Shown here: in pieces, positions 1 through 8,832 of the stretch
Layout: each line of letters opens with the position of its first letter
Numbering within the stretch: the first letter of the stretch is position 1
Program-made: the position numbers and the translations under genes
The notes under the pieces: model-generated
Told to the model about the DNA's origin: nothing
What the model saw: only the letters and a program-made list of their open reading frames with translations
The model's database searches: none
Source of the DNA: Seonamhaeicola aphaedonensis
GTDB lineage: Bacteria > Bacteroidota > Bacteroidia > Flavobacteriales > Flavobacteriaceae
DNA: 64,000 nt
Assembly (NCBI RefSeq): GCF_003386195.1
Contig: NZ_QRDX01000002.1
Location: forward strand, 20,473-84,472
Reading direction: 5' to 3'

Positions 1-904
1 AGAATGTAAAACTACGCAAAGTGGAAGTGCTTATAAGGCGACTGAAATACAAAGGAACAGCACTGATGAAAAGTTTAAAAACTATCATATCAAATTGGTT
101 AAAAAGGGAGTTGAAGCCATTAAAAATGATGCTTTTAAAAAAGTGGTATTATCTAGAACAGAAGATGTTTTATTACAAGAAGTAAACCCTATTAGTATTT
201 TCCAAAGGCTTTTAAATAATTACCTATCGGCTTTTGTGTATTGTTGGTATCATCCTAAAATAGGCTTATGGTTAGGTGCAACCCCAGAAACCTTGGTAAA
301 GATTGAAGGCAACAGATTTTCCATCATGGCATTGGCAGGAACACAAGTGTACAATGGTACGTTGGATGTGGTATGGCAAGACAAAGAAATTAAGGAACAG
401 CAGTTTGTTACAGATTTTGTAGTTGATAATTTAAAGCCATTAGTAGAAAGCATTGAAGTCTCTGATACCAATACAGTTAAGGCGGGAAATTTACTACATT
501 TAAAAACTATGATTTCGGCACAATTAAAATTGGATTCTAATTTAAAAGAAGTTATTTCGGCAATTCATCCAACCCCTGCAGTTTGTGGTGTACCAAAGCA
601 AGCAGCTAAAGACTTCATTTTAAATTATGAAAATTATAACCGTGAATTTTATACTGGTTTTTTAGGTGAGTTAAATTTAGAAACTACAACGACACTGCGC
701 TCTGGAAAGCGCAACATTGAAAATAGAGCCTATACTTTTAACCGAAAAAGCACGCAGCTATATGTAAACCTCCGCTGTATGCAACTTAAAAATTCACAAG
801 CTACTATTTATGTTGGTGGAGGTATTACCAAAAGTTCTGATGCAGAAAAAGAATGGGATGAAACGGTAGCTAAATCGTTGGTTATTAAAAACGTTCTTAG
901 CTAG
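1..904 (+). CDS. menF: isochorismate synthase MenF (3' part; start outside window)
   Basis: The reading frame is open from base 2, so the 5' end lies before the window; the TTG at 95 is only an internal codon. The visible ~300 residues are the chorismate-binding catalytic domain. Recognisable are KKVVLSR, the GATPE segment, the AVCGVPK block, a REFYTGFLGE stretch and the C-terminal GGGITKSSDAEKEWDET tail typical of isochorismate/anthranilate/salicylate synthases. The family converts chorismate to isochorismate. The next gene is menD, which uses that product, so menaquinone synthesis is the likely role. MenF is preferred over a siderophore EntC because of the menD neighbour. The end is complete (TAG). 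Confidence 0.9.
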   Translation, partial: ECKTTQSGSAYKATEIQRNSTDEKFKNYHIKLVKKGVEAIKNDAFKKVVLSRTEDVLLQEVNPISIFQRLLNNYLSAFVYCWYHPKIGLWLGATPETLVKIEGNRFSIMALAGTQVYNGTLDVVWQDKEIKEQQFVTDFVVDNLKPLVESIEVSDTNTVKAGNLLHLKTMISAQLKLDSNLKEVISAIHPTPAVCGVPKQAAKDFILNYENYNREFYTGFLGELNLETTTTLRSGKRNIENRAYTFNRKSTQLYVNLRCMQLKNSQATIYVGGGITKSSDAEKEWDETVAKSLVIKNVLS

Positions 905-948
905 AATATTTTTTGTCGGTTCTAGGGTCACACTTTTAGTATAATGTA

Positions 949-981
949 TTGAGAACTTTAACTTCGTATTTTGTAATTTTG
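949..981 (+). promoter_or_regulatory. Bacteroidota-type promoter for menD
   Basis: TTG at 949-951 and TAATTTTG at 974-981 are separated by 22 bases, matching the -33 TTG / -7 TAnnTTTG architecture. Transcription would start about 10-15 bases before the menD ATG at 1000, giving a very short leader. It suggests menD can be expressed separately from menF. Confidence 0.55.
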
Positions 982-999
982 CAAATAGATTTTTAAAAT

Positions 1000-2754
1000 A
1001 TGATATATCCAAAAATCCCATTAGCTCAAACTGTTATTCAACTATGTAAAGCTAAGGGTATCAAACATATTGTTATCTCTCCAGGAAGTCGTAATGCACC
1101 ATTAACAATTGGCTTTTCTAATGACAACTTTTTTAAAAGTTATAGCATAGTAGATGAACGTTGTGCAGCATTTTTTGCTTTAGGAATAGCGCAACAATTA
1201 CAAGAACCTACTGCTGTGGTTTGCACCTCTGGAAGTGCATTGCTTAATTACTATCCCGCTCTAGCCGAAGCGTTTTATAGTGGCATTCCATTAGTGGTAA
1301 TTTCGGCAGATAGACCTAAGCATTTAATAGGTGTTGGTGACGGACAAACCATAAACCAACCTAATGTTTTTGAAAATCATATACTGTATTCAGCTAACTT
1401 AAAACTCGATTTAAAAGAAGCAGAAACTGAAACTCAAGAAGAGTTACCTATTTTTAAAAGTCTTGAAAATAAAGTAGAAACCTTGATAGGTTTAAAGCAG
1501 TCTATTCAAGAGTTTAATGAATCTGAAATCAATAAGGCCATTAATATTTCGATCCAAAAAAGTGGTCCGGTACATTTAAATGTGCCTTTTGATGAACCTT
1601 TGTATGAATATGTTGAAAAACTATCGGTACAACCCGAAATAGTTCCGGCAAAAGAAAAATCTCTGGCAATAGAAGCCTCTATTTTAAACAAATGTATAGA
1701 TGATTGGAATACTGCTAAGCGAAAAATGATTCTGGTAGGTGTAAAGCATCCCAATACCTTAGAACAGCAATGGTTGGATGTTTTAGCGAAAGACGATAGT
1801 GTTTTAGTATTCACAGAAACAACGTCTAATATACATCACGAGGCATTTTTTCCAAGTATTGATAAAATCATTGCGTCTTTAGATAATGATGGGTTTGAAA
1901 ATTTGCAACCAGATATTTTATTAACTTTTGGAGGACTTATAGTTTCTAAAAAGATAAAAGCCTTTTTAAGAACGTATCAACCTAAGCAGCACTGGCACAT
2001 AGATGTCCAAAAAGCCAATGATACATTTTTCTGTTTGAATAGGTTTGTTGAAACAACCCCAAATTATTTTTTATCAAAATTACTAACACAAACTCATCCA
2101 GTTTCAAGTAATTATAGGCTACATTGGGAAACTGTAAAACAAGTAAGGCATCAAAAACACAATACATATCTAAACCAAATAAAGTTTACAGATTTAAAGG
2201 CGTTTGATAGTATTTTAAATGCTATTCCAAACCATTCTATTCTACAACTTGGTAATAGTTCTACAGTGCGGTATGCACAACTTTTTAATATTAGCAACAC
2301 CTTAGAAGTGTATTGTAACCGTGGCACCAGTGGTATTGATGGAAGTACATCCACCGCCATTGGTTGTTCAGTCGCAACAGATAAGCAAACCACTCTTATT
2401 ACGGGCGATTTAAGTTTTTTATACGACAGTAATGCGCTTTGGAATAACCATATTCCTAAAAGCTTCAGAATTATAGTAATAAACAATCAAGGAGGAGGCA
2501 TTTTCAGGATATTACCAGGGCATAAGAACACTGAGAATTTTGATACCTATTTTGAAACCAATCATCATTTAACTGCTGAGTATTTATGTAAAATGTTTGG
2601 TTTAGGATATTTAACTGCTTCAAACGAAACCGAATTAACTAATGAATTACAAAGCTTTTTTTCTGAAGGAAACCAACCAAAGTTACTAGAGGTTTTTACT
2701 CCTAAAAACTTGAATGATGAGGTGCTTTTAAACTATTTTAAATTTATAAAGTAA
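1000..2754 (+). CDS. menD: 2-succinyl-5-enolpyruvyl-6-hydroxy-3-cyclohexene-1-carboxylate synthase MenD
   Basis: A 584-residue thiamine-diphosphate enzyme of normal MenD length. It condenses isochorismate with 2-oxoglutarate-derived succinyl-semialdehyde-ThDP, committing to menaquinone. The N-terminal Pyr domain shows the ISPGSRNAPLTIGF motif (about 27-40) and the VDERCAAFFALG segment with the conserved Glu. The C-terminal PP domain has the ThDP/Mg motif GDLSFLYDSNALWN (about 468-481) followed by NNQGGGIF. It sits 95 bases after menF with its own promoter-like box. Other menaquinone genes are not in the window. Confidence 0.95.
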   Translation: MIYPKIPLAQTVIQLCKAKGIKHIVISPGSRNAPLTIGFSNDNFFKSYSIVDERCAAFFALGIAQQLQEPTAVVCTSGSALLNYYPALAEAFYSGIPLVVISADRPKHLIGVGDGQTINQPNVFENHILYSANLKLDLKEAETETQEELPIFKSLENKVETLIGLKQSIQEFNESEINKAINISIQKSGPVHLNVPFDEPLYEYVEKLSVQPEIVPAKEKSLAIEASILNKCIDDWNTAKRKMILVGVKHPNTLEQQWLDVLAKDDSVLVFTETTSNIHHEAFFPSIDKIIASLDNDGFENLQPDILLTFGGLIVSKKIKAFLRTYQPKQHWHIDVQKANDTFFCLNRFVETTPNYFLSKLLTQTHPVSSNYRLHWETVKQVRHQKHNTYLNQIKFTDLKAFDSILNAIPNHSILQLGNSSTVRYAQLFNISNTLEVYCNRGTSGIDGSTSTAIGCSVATDKQTTLITGDLSFLYDSNALWNNHIPKSFRIIVINNQGGGIFRILPGHKNTENFDTYFETNHHLTAEYLCKMFGLGYLTASNETELTNELQSFFSEGNQPKLLEVFTPKNLNDEVLLNYFKFIK

Positions 2755-2958
2755 ACTTGATACTCGAAGCATTGAATTGTCTTGAAAATAAGTTTTGATA
2801 TACTTCTTACCAATCTAGATTCTGTAGATGGTTTGACTGTTAAATTCCCAGTTATTTGGTAAAAATGTGACTTTCTTAAAGGTACTGTGTCTAAAAACCA
2901 GTATCTTTCAAAAAGTTATCAATTCAAATATTTTATTAACAATTAAACAATTTTTATC

Positions 2959-3297
2959 ATGAGTAAACGCGACGAGCTAATTGCAAAATACGCTGCAGAT
3001 TTAAAAGAAAAGTGTGGTGTTGATGCAGACATGGATTTATTAACCAAAGTAACCATTGGTTGTGGACCATCAATTTATAATGCAGACTCATCAACAGTAT
3101 CAAGTTCAGATGAGTCAGAGTTAGAAACTGTAAAAAACAACTTTTTAATTAAGAAGTTAGGCTTAAGTGCAAGCGATGATTTAGGTGGAGGAATCGCTTC
3201 TGTAATGAATCAATATGGTCAGTCTAACCGAAATAAATACCGTGCCGTTGTGTATTATCTATTAACAAAACACTTTGGGAAAGAATCTGTCTATTAG
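2959..3297 (+). CDS. DUF2853 family small protein
   Basis: A 112-residue soluble protein without signal peptide or membrane segment, recognised as DUF2853. The sequence is helical and charged, with a VTIGCGPSIYNADSSTV segment and a C-terminal RNKYRAVVYYLLTKHF helix that is characteristic of the family. The function is unknown. It stands alone, about 200 bases after menD, where no other gene is seen, and is followed by a clear terminator, so it is probably a monocistronic unit. Confidence 0.8.
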   Translation: MSKRDELIAKYAADLKEKCGVDADMDLLTKVTIGCGPSIYNADSSTVSSSDESELETVKNNFLIKKLGLSASDDLGGGIASVMNQYGQSNRNKYRAVVYYLLTKHFGKESVY

Positions 3298-3321
3298 AAA
3301 TATAGCAAATATTTTATATTC

Positions 3322-3350
3322 AAGCGCTTCAAGATTTGTGGCGCTTTTTT
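3322..3350 (+). terminator. rho-independent terminator after the DUF2853 gene
   Basis: AAGCGC (3322-3327) pairs with GCGCTT (3341-3346) across a 13-base loop, and a run of T follows. It begins 24 bases after the stop codon. Confidence 0.7.
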
Positions 3351-3394
3351 ATATAATGATTCCATTAGGTAACTTACTTTCTTTATGAGCGTTC

Positions 3395-3427
3395 CCTTTC
3401 GTCTTGAACTTGATTCAAGACCAAAGG
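3395..3427. repeat. 14-bp inverted repeat, possible dispersed flavobacterial element
   Basis: Arm 3395-3408 pairs with arm 3414-3427 with one mismatch around a CTTGA loop. The core TTGAACTTGATTCAA resembles the TGAACTTGTTTCA at 59619-59631, also in a non-coding region. There is no T-run, so it does not look like a simple terminator. Confidence 0.5.
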
Positions 3428-3590
3428 TCAGGCTTTTCGCTATATCTTTTTAAATGTTATTTAAAGAGAATTTTAAATTTATTATGAAAATTTCACAACA
3501 AGAAAACATACATTAAAATTTATTTATAAAATTTAAAAAGGATATCGCTGCAATCCTTAACGCAAAAGTTATTTTGTAGCTTTATATTAT

Positions 3591-3598
3591 TACCTTTG
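3591..3598 (+). promoter_or_regulatory. -7 box (TACCTTTG) of the S1-domain gene
   Basis: TACCTTTG fits TAnnTTTG and ends only four bases before the ATG at 3603. A start at the second Met (3606), or a nearly leaderless message, would follow. The nearest TTG (3574-3576) is closer than in the best promoters here. Confidence 0.4.
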
Positions 3599-3602
3599 CC
3601 GC

Positions 3603-4436
3603 ATGATGCAACTAGGGCAAATAAACACATTGGAAATACTTCGTGAAACTGATCACGGAATTTATTTAGTAGATGAAGAAAACAATGAAGTATTACTTCC
3701 CAATCGTTACGTTCCAGAGTCATTTAAAATTTGGGACAAGATAGAAGTGTTTGTTTATTTAGACAATGAAGAGCGTCTGGTAGCAACTACTGATATGCCT
3801 TTTATTAAACGAGGTGAGTTTGCATTATTAAGGTGCAGTCAGGTAACCGACTATGGTGCTTTTTTAGATTGGGGTTTGGTAAAGGAATTGTTTTGTCCTT
3901 TTAAGGAGCAAGCCTTTAAAATGAAACCTGGCGGTTGGTATTTAGTGTATTGTTATTTGGACGAAAAAACAGAGAGACTTGTAGCCTCAAGTAAGACCAA
4001 TAGTTTTTTAAGTAACAAAGAACTCACTGTGAAAGAATTTGATGAAGTTGATATTATAGCCTCACATCCTTCAGAAATTGGATGGAATGTGATTGTTAAC
4101 AAACAGCATTCAGGACTTATTTTTAAGGATACCATTTTTACAGATATTAATGTAGGGGATAAGTTTAAGGGTATTGTTAAAAAAATAAGAAAAGGCAATA
4201 AATTAGATATTGCTATAGGGCAGGTTGGTTATAGAAATATTGAACCAAATGCAAAGCGTATTCTTGAAGAACTAGAAGATAATAGTGGTTATATCAATCT
4301 TACTGACAAATCAGATCCTGAAGCCATCAAGGATCAGCTACAAATGAGTAAAAAAAGCTTTAAAAAGGCAGTGGGGACCTTGTACAAACAACGTCAAATA
4401 GAATTAAAAGCTGATGGTATTTACTTGGTTAAATAA
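3603..4436 (+). CDS. S1-like RNA-binding protein, CvfB/YitL family
   Basis: A 277-residue cytoplasmic protein with the CvfB/YitL layout: N-terminal S1-like barrels (about 1-65 and 66-130; FALLRCSQVTDYGAFLDWG is the second), a third S1-like unit (about 145-210), and a C-terminal winged-helix segment (SKKSFKKAVGTLYKQRQIEL). CvfB relatives bind RNA and affect virulence or translation in Gram-positives; the role in Bacteroidota is not established. The start is either of two adjacent Met codons. It sits 30 bases upstream of mnmE on the same strand, so co-transcription is possible. Confidence 0.8.
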   Translation: MMQLGQINTLEILRETDHGIYLVDEENNEVLLPNRYVPESFKIWDKIEVFVYLDNEERLVATTDMPFIKRGEFALLRCSQVTDYGAFLDWGLVKELFCPFKEQAFKMKPGGWYLVYCYLDEKTERLVASSKTNSFLSNKELTVKEFDEVDIIASHPSEIGWNVIVNKQHSGLIFKDTIFTDINVGDKFKGIVKKIRKGNKLDIAIGQVGYRNIEPNAKRILEELEDNSGYINLTDKSDPEAIKDQLQMSKKSFKKAVGTLYKQRQIELKADGIYLVK

Positions 4437-4466
4437 ATACCGTACACTTTTTGTTACTTTTATTTT

Positions 4467-5864
4467 ATGATAACTCAAGATACCATAGTGGCCCTAGCAA
4501 CTCCTTCGGGGGCAGGTGCTATTGCAGTGATTCGTTTATCGGGTAAAGATGCTATAATCATCGCAGAAAAGCAGTTTAAATCGGTATCGGGTAAAACCTT
4601 ATCAAAGCAACCAACACATACCATTCATTTAGGGCATATTATTGATGGAGACAGAGTTTTAGATGAGGTTTTGGTGTCTGTATTTAAAGACCCTAATTCT
4701 TATACAGGTGAAAATGTGGTAGAGATTTCTTGTCATGGTTCTAATTATATTCAGCAAGAAATCATTCAATTATTTTTAAGAAACGGATGCCGAATGGCTA
4801 GTGCAGGTGAGTTCACATTAAGGGCTTTTTTAAACGGGAAATTAGATTTAAGTCAAGCAGAAGCCGTAGCCGATTTAATTGCTAGTGATAATAAAGCATC
4901 TCACCAAATTGCGATGCAACAGATGCGCGGTGGATTTTCTTCAGAAATTGCCAAACTACGTGAAGAACTATTGAATTTTGCTTCGTTAATTGAATTAGAA
5001 TTAGATTTTGCTGAAGAGGATGTAGAGTTTGCAGATAGAACACAATTTAAGGAATTAATAAATAGAATCATAAACGTTTTAAAACGATTGATTGATTCCT
5101 TTGCTGTTGGAAACGTCATTAAAAATGGGATTCCCGTGGCTATTGTTGGTGAGCCTAACGTGGGTAAATCCACCTTGTTAAATGCACTATTAAATGAAGA
5201 AAGGGCTATAGTTTCAGAAGTTGCAGGTACAACAAGAGACACCATTGAAGACGAAATTTCTATTGGCGGTATTGGGTTCCGTTTTATTGATACGGCGGGT
5301 ATTCGAGATACTAAAGATGTGGTTGAAAGCATTGGAATAAGGCGAACTTTTGAAAAAATGGACCAAGCGCAAGTGGTTGTTTATTTATTTGATGCCAAAT
5401 CTATTTTTTCTCAAAAAGCATGCGTTGAAACTATTAGTATTGAAATTGAAAAAATAAAAAATAAATACCCACAAAAGCCTTTAGTGGTTATCGCTAATAA
5501 AGTTGATGTCATTTCTAGTAAAGAGTTAGAAGAGCTCAAGAATAGTATCAAAGATATCAAACCTATTTCTGCTAAAACTAATATAGGAGTAGAGGATTTA
5601 AAAATTACATTAACTAATTTTGTTAACACCGGAGCCTTGCGTAATAATGAAACCATTGTGACCAATACAAGGCACTATGACTCACTTTTAAAAGCTCTTG
5701 AGGAGGTTTCAAAAGTTAAAGATGGCCTAAATACAGGTTTGTCTGGAGACTTATTAGCCATAGATATTCGTCAGGCTTTATATCACTTCGGTGAAATCAC
5801 AGGAGAAATATCATCAGATGACCTCTTAGGTAACATATTTGCTAATTTCTGTATCGGGAAGTAA
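4467..5864 (+). CDS. mnmE: tRNA uridine-5-carboxymethylaminomethyl modification GTPase MnmE
   Basis: A 465-residue protein of standard length. With MnmG it modifies U34 of certain tRNAs. The N-terminal folate-binding domain (1-120; DTIVALATPSGAGAIAVIRLSG) is followed by the helical domain interrupted by a G domain. Visible are G1 GEPNVGKST (about 228-236), G3 DTAG, G4 NKVD, and the obligatory C-terminal FCIGK with the catalytic Cys. The K-loop asparagine is in the G1 motif. Every expected element is present. No mnmG is in the window. Confidence 0.97.
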   Translation: MITQDTIVALATPSGAGAIAVIRLSGKDAIIIAEKQFKSVSGKTLSKQPTHTIHLGHIIDGDRVLDEVLVSVFKDPNSYTGENVVEISCHGSNYIQQEIIQLFLRNGCRMASAGEFTLRAFLNGKLDLSQAEAVADLIASDNKASHQIAMQQMRGGFSSEIAKLREELLNFASLIELELDFAEEDVEFADRTQFKELINRIINVLKRLIDSFAVGNVIKNGIPVAIVGEPNVGKSTLLNALLNEERAIVSEVAGTTRDTIEDEISIGGIGFRFIDTAGIRDTKDVVESIGIRRTFEKMDQAQVVVYLFDAKSIFSQKACVETISIEIEKIKNKYPQKPLVVIANKVDVISSKELEELKNSIKDIKPISAKTNIGVEDLKITLTNFVNTGALRNNETIVTNTRHYDSLLKALEEVSKVKDGLNTGLSGDLLAIDIRQALYHFGEITGEISSDDLLGNIFANFCIGK

Positions 5865-5993
5865 TGGTCATATGATTAATTTACCATTAGGTGAATTTGA
5901 TAAGTTACATGACCAGTTAAGTTAAGCAAGAACGATGTTTTGATTTTTTAACAATGATTGTTAACTTGTCCCAAAATTCATTGTTCGCTCCAT

Positions 5994-7187
5994 TTGAAAA
6001 AAAACATTAGAAATATATCCCTATGCCTTATTATTGGTTTGAGTGTTTTTTATTTCAAAGCAAACTCTTCTTCTACTAAGCGTTTGGTTGTAGACAGTGA
6101 AATAACTGCTACTAAACCAAATAAAAAAGAACCAAAGATTTCAATACAGTATTATCCTGAACAAGAAACAAGGCATGTTACTTATAAACTGGATTCATTA
6201 TTAAAGCGTATTAATAAAAGACATGATTTTCATGGGGCTGTTTTGGTAGCAAAAAAGGGACATATTTTATATAATAATCAGGTAGGTTATGCAGATTTTA
6301 AAAAGAAAACCCCTTTGAATGAAAAGTCGGTATTCCAATTAGCTTCTGTTAGTAAACAATTTACCGCCGCAGCTATTATGTTATTAAAGGAGAGAAATTT
6401 AATTAAGCTTTCAGATACCGTAACAGCGTATTTTCCAAAATTTCCTTATCAACAGGTTACAATTAAAAGCCTGTTAAACCACACTGCTGGACTACCTAGT
6501 TATTTTTGGGTAGCAGAACATAAATGGAGACGGGAAGAAGCCCCAACAAATAGTGACATGATGACATTATTAGAGTCAAGTAATGTGCAACGTTACTTTA
6601 AACCGGGGTGTAATTTTGATTATTCTAACACCGCTTATTTTGTTTTGGCTTCTATTGTTGAGAAGGTTTCAGGTACTACTTTTAGTTCCTTTTTAAGAGA
6701 TAACATTTTTGAACCACTTCAAATGAAAGATTCTTATGTGTACACTTCTAAAAAAGATAGTATTAATGAAAATCAGTTGGTAGGGTATAGGTTATATAAA
6801 GGTTGGAGACATATAAAAATCAATAACACGGTTAATGATGCTATTGTGGGGGATAAAAATGTGTACACTACTGTTGAAGATTTATATAAGTGGACTCTAG
6901 GCTTAGATAGTGGAAAACTGCTTTCACAGGAGTCGTTGGACTTAATGTATTCAAAAGGCGAAACAGTTTATGGAAGAAAAGTGCCATATGGTTTCGGGTT
7001 TAGAATTAACACTGAAGGACCAAAAACTATCTACCATCATGGCAAATGGAATGGGTTTAGAACGGGTTTAACTAAATACTTGGAAGATGATTTGGTTGTT
7101 ATTGTTTTAGAACACACGAGTTACAGTGCAATGACTTTGCTTAACAAAAAAATAAAGGAAATTGTTACTGAAAATTTTCATGTTTAA
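5994..7187 (+). CDS. serine hydrolase, class C beta-lactamase / PBP4* family
   Basis: An exported serine hydrolase of the beta-lactamase/D-alanyl-D-alanine carboxypeptidase-like family. The catalytic triad motifs are visible: SVSK (SxxK), YSN (YxN, in FDYSNTAYF) and HHGKWNG near the C-terminus (HxG). The frame is open from a TTG at 5958, but I prefer the TTG at 5994 because it is followed at once by KKN and a hydrophobic stretch (ISLCLIIGLSVFYF) that looks like a signal anchor. No in-frame ATG is available. The substrate cannot be read from sequence; the family also contains esterases and peptidases. It is monocistronic. Confidence 0.8.
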   Translation: MKKNIRNISLCLIIGLSVFYFKANSSSTKRLVVDSEITATKPNKKEPKISIQYYPEQETRHVTYKLDSLLKRINKRHDFHGAVLVAKKGHILYNNQVGYADFKKKTPLNEKSVFQLASVSKQFTAAAIMLLKERNLIKLSDTVTAYFPKFPYQQVTIKSLLNHTAGLPSYFWVAEHKWRREEAPTNSDMMTLLESSNVQRYFKPGCNFDYSNTAYFVLASIVEKVSGTTFSSFLRDNIFEPLQMKDSYVYTSKKDSINENQLVGYRLYKGWRHIKINNTVNDAIVGDKNVYTTVEDLYKWTLGLDSGKLLSQESLDLMYSKGETVYGRKVPYGFGFRINTEGPKTIYHHGKWNGFRTGLTKYLEDDLVVIVLEHTSYSAMTLLNKKIKEIVTENFHV

Positions 7188-7301
7188 TAGTATAAATACC
7201 ATTAACAATCTATCATCTCTAGTCTTAGTTGGAAGCTAAATAAGTATATCTTCTTGTATTATATATTTTTCCATAAAGCAATTGTGAAAATAAATGTTTT
7301 T

Positions 7302-7595
7302 ATGTCTAAACAAAATACCACGTTAGATATTATTAAAGAGTTTGTAGAATCAATTCTAAAGGCATTAGGTTATAGAGGAGAGGCTCGAAAACGAACATGG
7401 CATCAGCATGTGGTTCCATACGAAGACGGATGGGCTGTACGAAGAGAAGGCAATAAACGCATAACTTCTAAACACCGCAAACAAAGTACTGCTATTAATA
7501 AAGCAAAAACACTAGCGAAACGATATGATGCAGATGTGATTATCCATCGAGCTAGTGGTGAAATTAGAGAGCGTATTAGTTATAAGGAAGATTAG
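7302..7595 (+). CDS. DUF2188 domain protein
   Basis: A 97-residue basic protein starting at the ATG at 7302. The frame extends 16 codons upstream to a TTG but without a better start. The C-terminal part HVVPYEDGWAVRREGNK...TAINKAKTLAKRYDADVIIHRASGEI is a DUF2188 domain, a small fold of unknown function often described as a stress-type protein. It is convergent with the LacI-type gene, separated by 35 bases; no strong terminator is visible between them. Confidence 0.7.
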   Translation: MSKQNTTLDIIKEFVESILKALGYRGEARKRTWHQHVVPYEDGWAVRREGNKRITSKHRKQSTAINKAKTLAKRYDADVIIHRASGEIRERISYKED

Positions 7596-7630
7596 ATTTA
7601 TCTTTCTAGCTAAAACTAAAACAGCTAACA

Positions 7631-8647
7631 CTATTTAAGTTTGTTTTTATTGGTGGAGTTCCTAATAACCAAGTCAGATTTTAAAACCTTTTGGATATAA
7701 TCCTTGTCTGGGGTTTGTATTCTGTCAAAAATTAATTCAGCTGCTTCGTAACCCATTTTGTATGCGGGTTGATTAACACTGGTCAATGAAGGCTCTAAAA
7801 GCTCATCAACAGGTTCGTTATTAAAACCAATGATAGCTAAATCTTCAGGGATGCTTAAACCTCTTTCTTTAGCGGCTAACATAGCAGAAATAGCCACTTG
7901 ATCACTAAAGGCAATAATGCCATCAGGGGGATTTGGTGAATACAATAATTTTCTGGCAGCACTTAAATTACTCTCTTTAGAAAAATTACAGTGTTCAATA
8001 TACTCAATACCTATATCAGCATCTTGTAACGCTTGTTGGTATCCAAACAAGCGTGTGTTGCTTATTTGAAGTTTTTTGGGTCCGCCAATATAAGCTATGT
8101 TTTTACAGCCTAAGGAAATAAGGTGTTCGGTAGCATCATAAGATGCTTTAAAATTGTCAATAACTACTTTATCGGTTTCAACCTCATCACATTGTCTATT
8201 AAATAAAACCAATGGGATGTTTTTTTTCTTCAGTTCCAGAAAATGTTCAAATTGTTTAGTTTCTCCAGCAAGAGACACAATTAGCCCAGAAACACCTGTT
8301 TCAATAAGTTCTTTGGTTAAGCTTTTTTCGCGTTCAAAAGATTCATTAGACTGACAAATAACTAAATGCATACCGTTTTCTTCAGCCACTTTTTCAATCC
8401 CACTTATAGCCATAGCATACAAATGGTAACTAATTTTAGGAACTATAACGCCTATAGCATTAAGTTTTTTAGGGGTGAAGTTTTCAGGGAATTTTTTATC
8501 AAAGTAATTTAATTCATAGGCAAGGTCAATAACTTTCTTACGCATCGTTTCACTAATTCTAGGGTTATCTTGAAGCGCTCTGGAAACTGTAGAGGTAGAA
8601 ATTCCTAAATTTTTAGCAATATCTTGTAAAGTGGTTTTCTTTTTCAC
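7631..8647 (-). CDS. LacI-family transcriptional regulator of the adjacent sugar-acid operon
   Basis: A 338-residue repressor of full family length. The N-terminal helix-turn-helix (TLQDIAKNLGISTSTVSRALQ, about 5-25) carries the LacI recognition helix; a hinge and a type I periplasmic-binding-like effector domain follow (about 60-335). It is transcribed divergently from the operon that starts at 8833. A promoter with perfect spacing lies upstream (TAATTTTG on the minus strand at 8668-8675, TTG at 8695-8697), and its -33 element falls inside operator 1, which suggests autorepression. The effector is probably a sugar acid or a phosphorylated intermediate of that operon; this is inferred from context only. 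Confidence 0.9.
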   Translation of the reverse strand: MKKKTTLQDIAKNLGISTSTVSRALQDNPRISETMRKKVIDLAYELNYFDKKFPENFTPKKLNAIGVIVPKISYHLYAMAISGIEKVAEENGMHLVICQSNESFEREKSLTKELIETGVSGLIVSLAGETKQFEHFLELKKKNIPLVLFNRQCDEVETDKVVIDNFKASYDATEHLISLGCKNIAYIGGPKKLQISNTRLFGYQQALQDADIGIEYIEHCNFSKESNLSAARKLLYSPNPPDGIIAFSDQVAISAMLAAKERGLSIPEDLAIIGFNNEPVDELLEPSLTSVNQPAYKMGYEAAELIFDRIQTPDKDYIQKVLKSDLVIRNSTNKNKLK

Positions 8648-8667
8648 TAAATATATATTATTGGTTT

Positions 8668-8697
8668 CAAAATTAACTAATTATGAGTTTTATGCAA
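8668..8697 (-). promoter_or_regulatory. promoter of the LacI-family regulator
   Basis: On the minus strand TTG (8697-8695) and TAATTTTG (8675-8668) are 19 bases apart. The -33 triplet is embedded in the palindrome at 8693-8706, so the regulator bound there would block its own transcription. Confidence 0.55.
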
Positions 8698-8706
8698 AAT
8701 ATTGCA
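8693..8706. promoter_or_regulatory. operator 1: TGCAAAATATTGCA
   Basis: TGCAA-N4-TTGCA is a 14-bp palindrome with the half-site and spacing common to LacI-family operators (cre-like TGNAANNNNTTNCA). It overlaps the -33 element of the regulator's own promoter. It matches operator 2 in both half-sites except one end base. Confidence 0.55.
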
Positions 8707-8759
8707 CAAATAATTTAATAATAAATGAAAATTAACATCTATTTTTTATCATTATACAC

Positions 8760-8767
8760 TATATTTG
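8760..8767 (+). promoter_or_regulatory. -7 box (TATATTTG) of the sugar-acid operon
   Basis: TATATTTG fits TAnnTTTG. No TTG stands at the proper -33 position, which may mean a weak or activator-dependent promoter. The message would begin near 8772 and read across operator 2 before the ATG at 8833. Confidence 0.45.
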
Positions 8768-8797
8768 TATCTTGAATTATTTAAATAACTAATATTG

Positions 8798-8811
8798 TGC
8801 AAATAATTGCG
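8798..8811. promoter_or_regulatory. operator 2: TGCAAATAATTGCG
   Basis: This has the same TGCAA-N4-TTGC layout as operator 1. It sits inside a longer symmetric region: TTGTGCAA (8795-8802) and TTGCGCAA (8807-8814, itself palindromic). It lies about 25 bases past the predicted transcription start, a roadblock position. The centres of the two operators are 105 bp apart, about ten helical turns. Confidence 0.55.
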
Positions 8812-8832
8812 CAATGAGAAAATTAAAATTAA

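Larger units (their letters stand above)
3298..3602. other. intergenic region with terminator, inverted repeat and promoter
   Basis: About 305 bases with no convincing gene. It holds a terminator hairpin (3322-3350), a 14-bp imperfect inverted repeat (3395-3427) and, at its right end, the -7 box of the next gene (3591-3598). The rest is AT-rich with nothing recognised. Confidence 0.6.

Noticed and set aside
95..904. TTG at 95 as the real start of menF
   Set aside because: The frame stays open to the window edge and the upstream residues continue the domain, so the gene is cut by the window.
4901..5332. 143-codon minus-strand frame
   Set aside because: It is antisense to the mnmE G domain, Ser/Thr/Ile-rich with no domain and no promoter.
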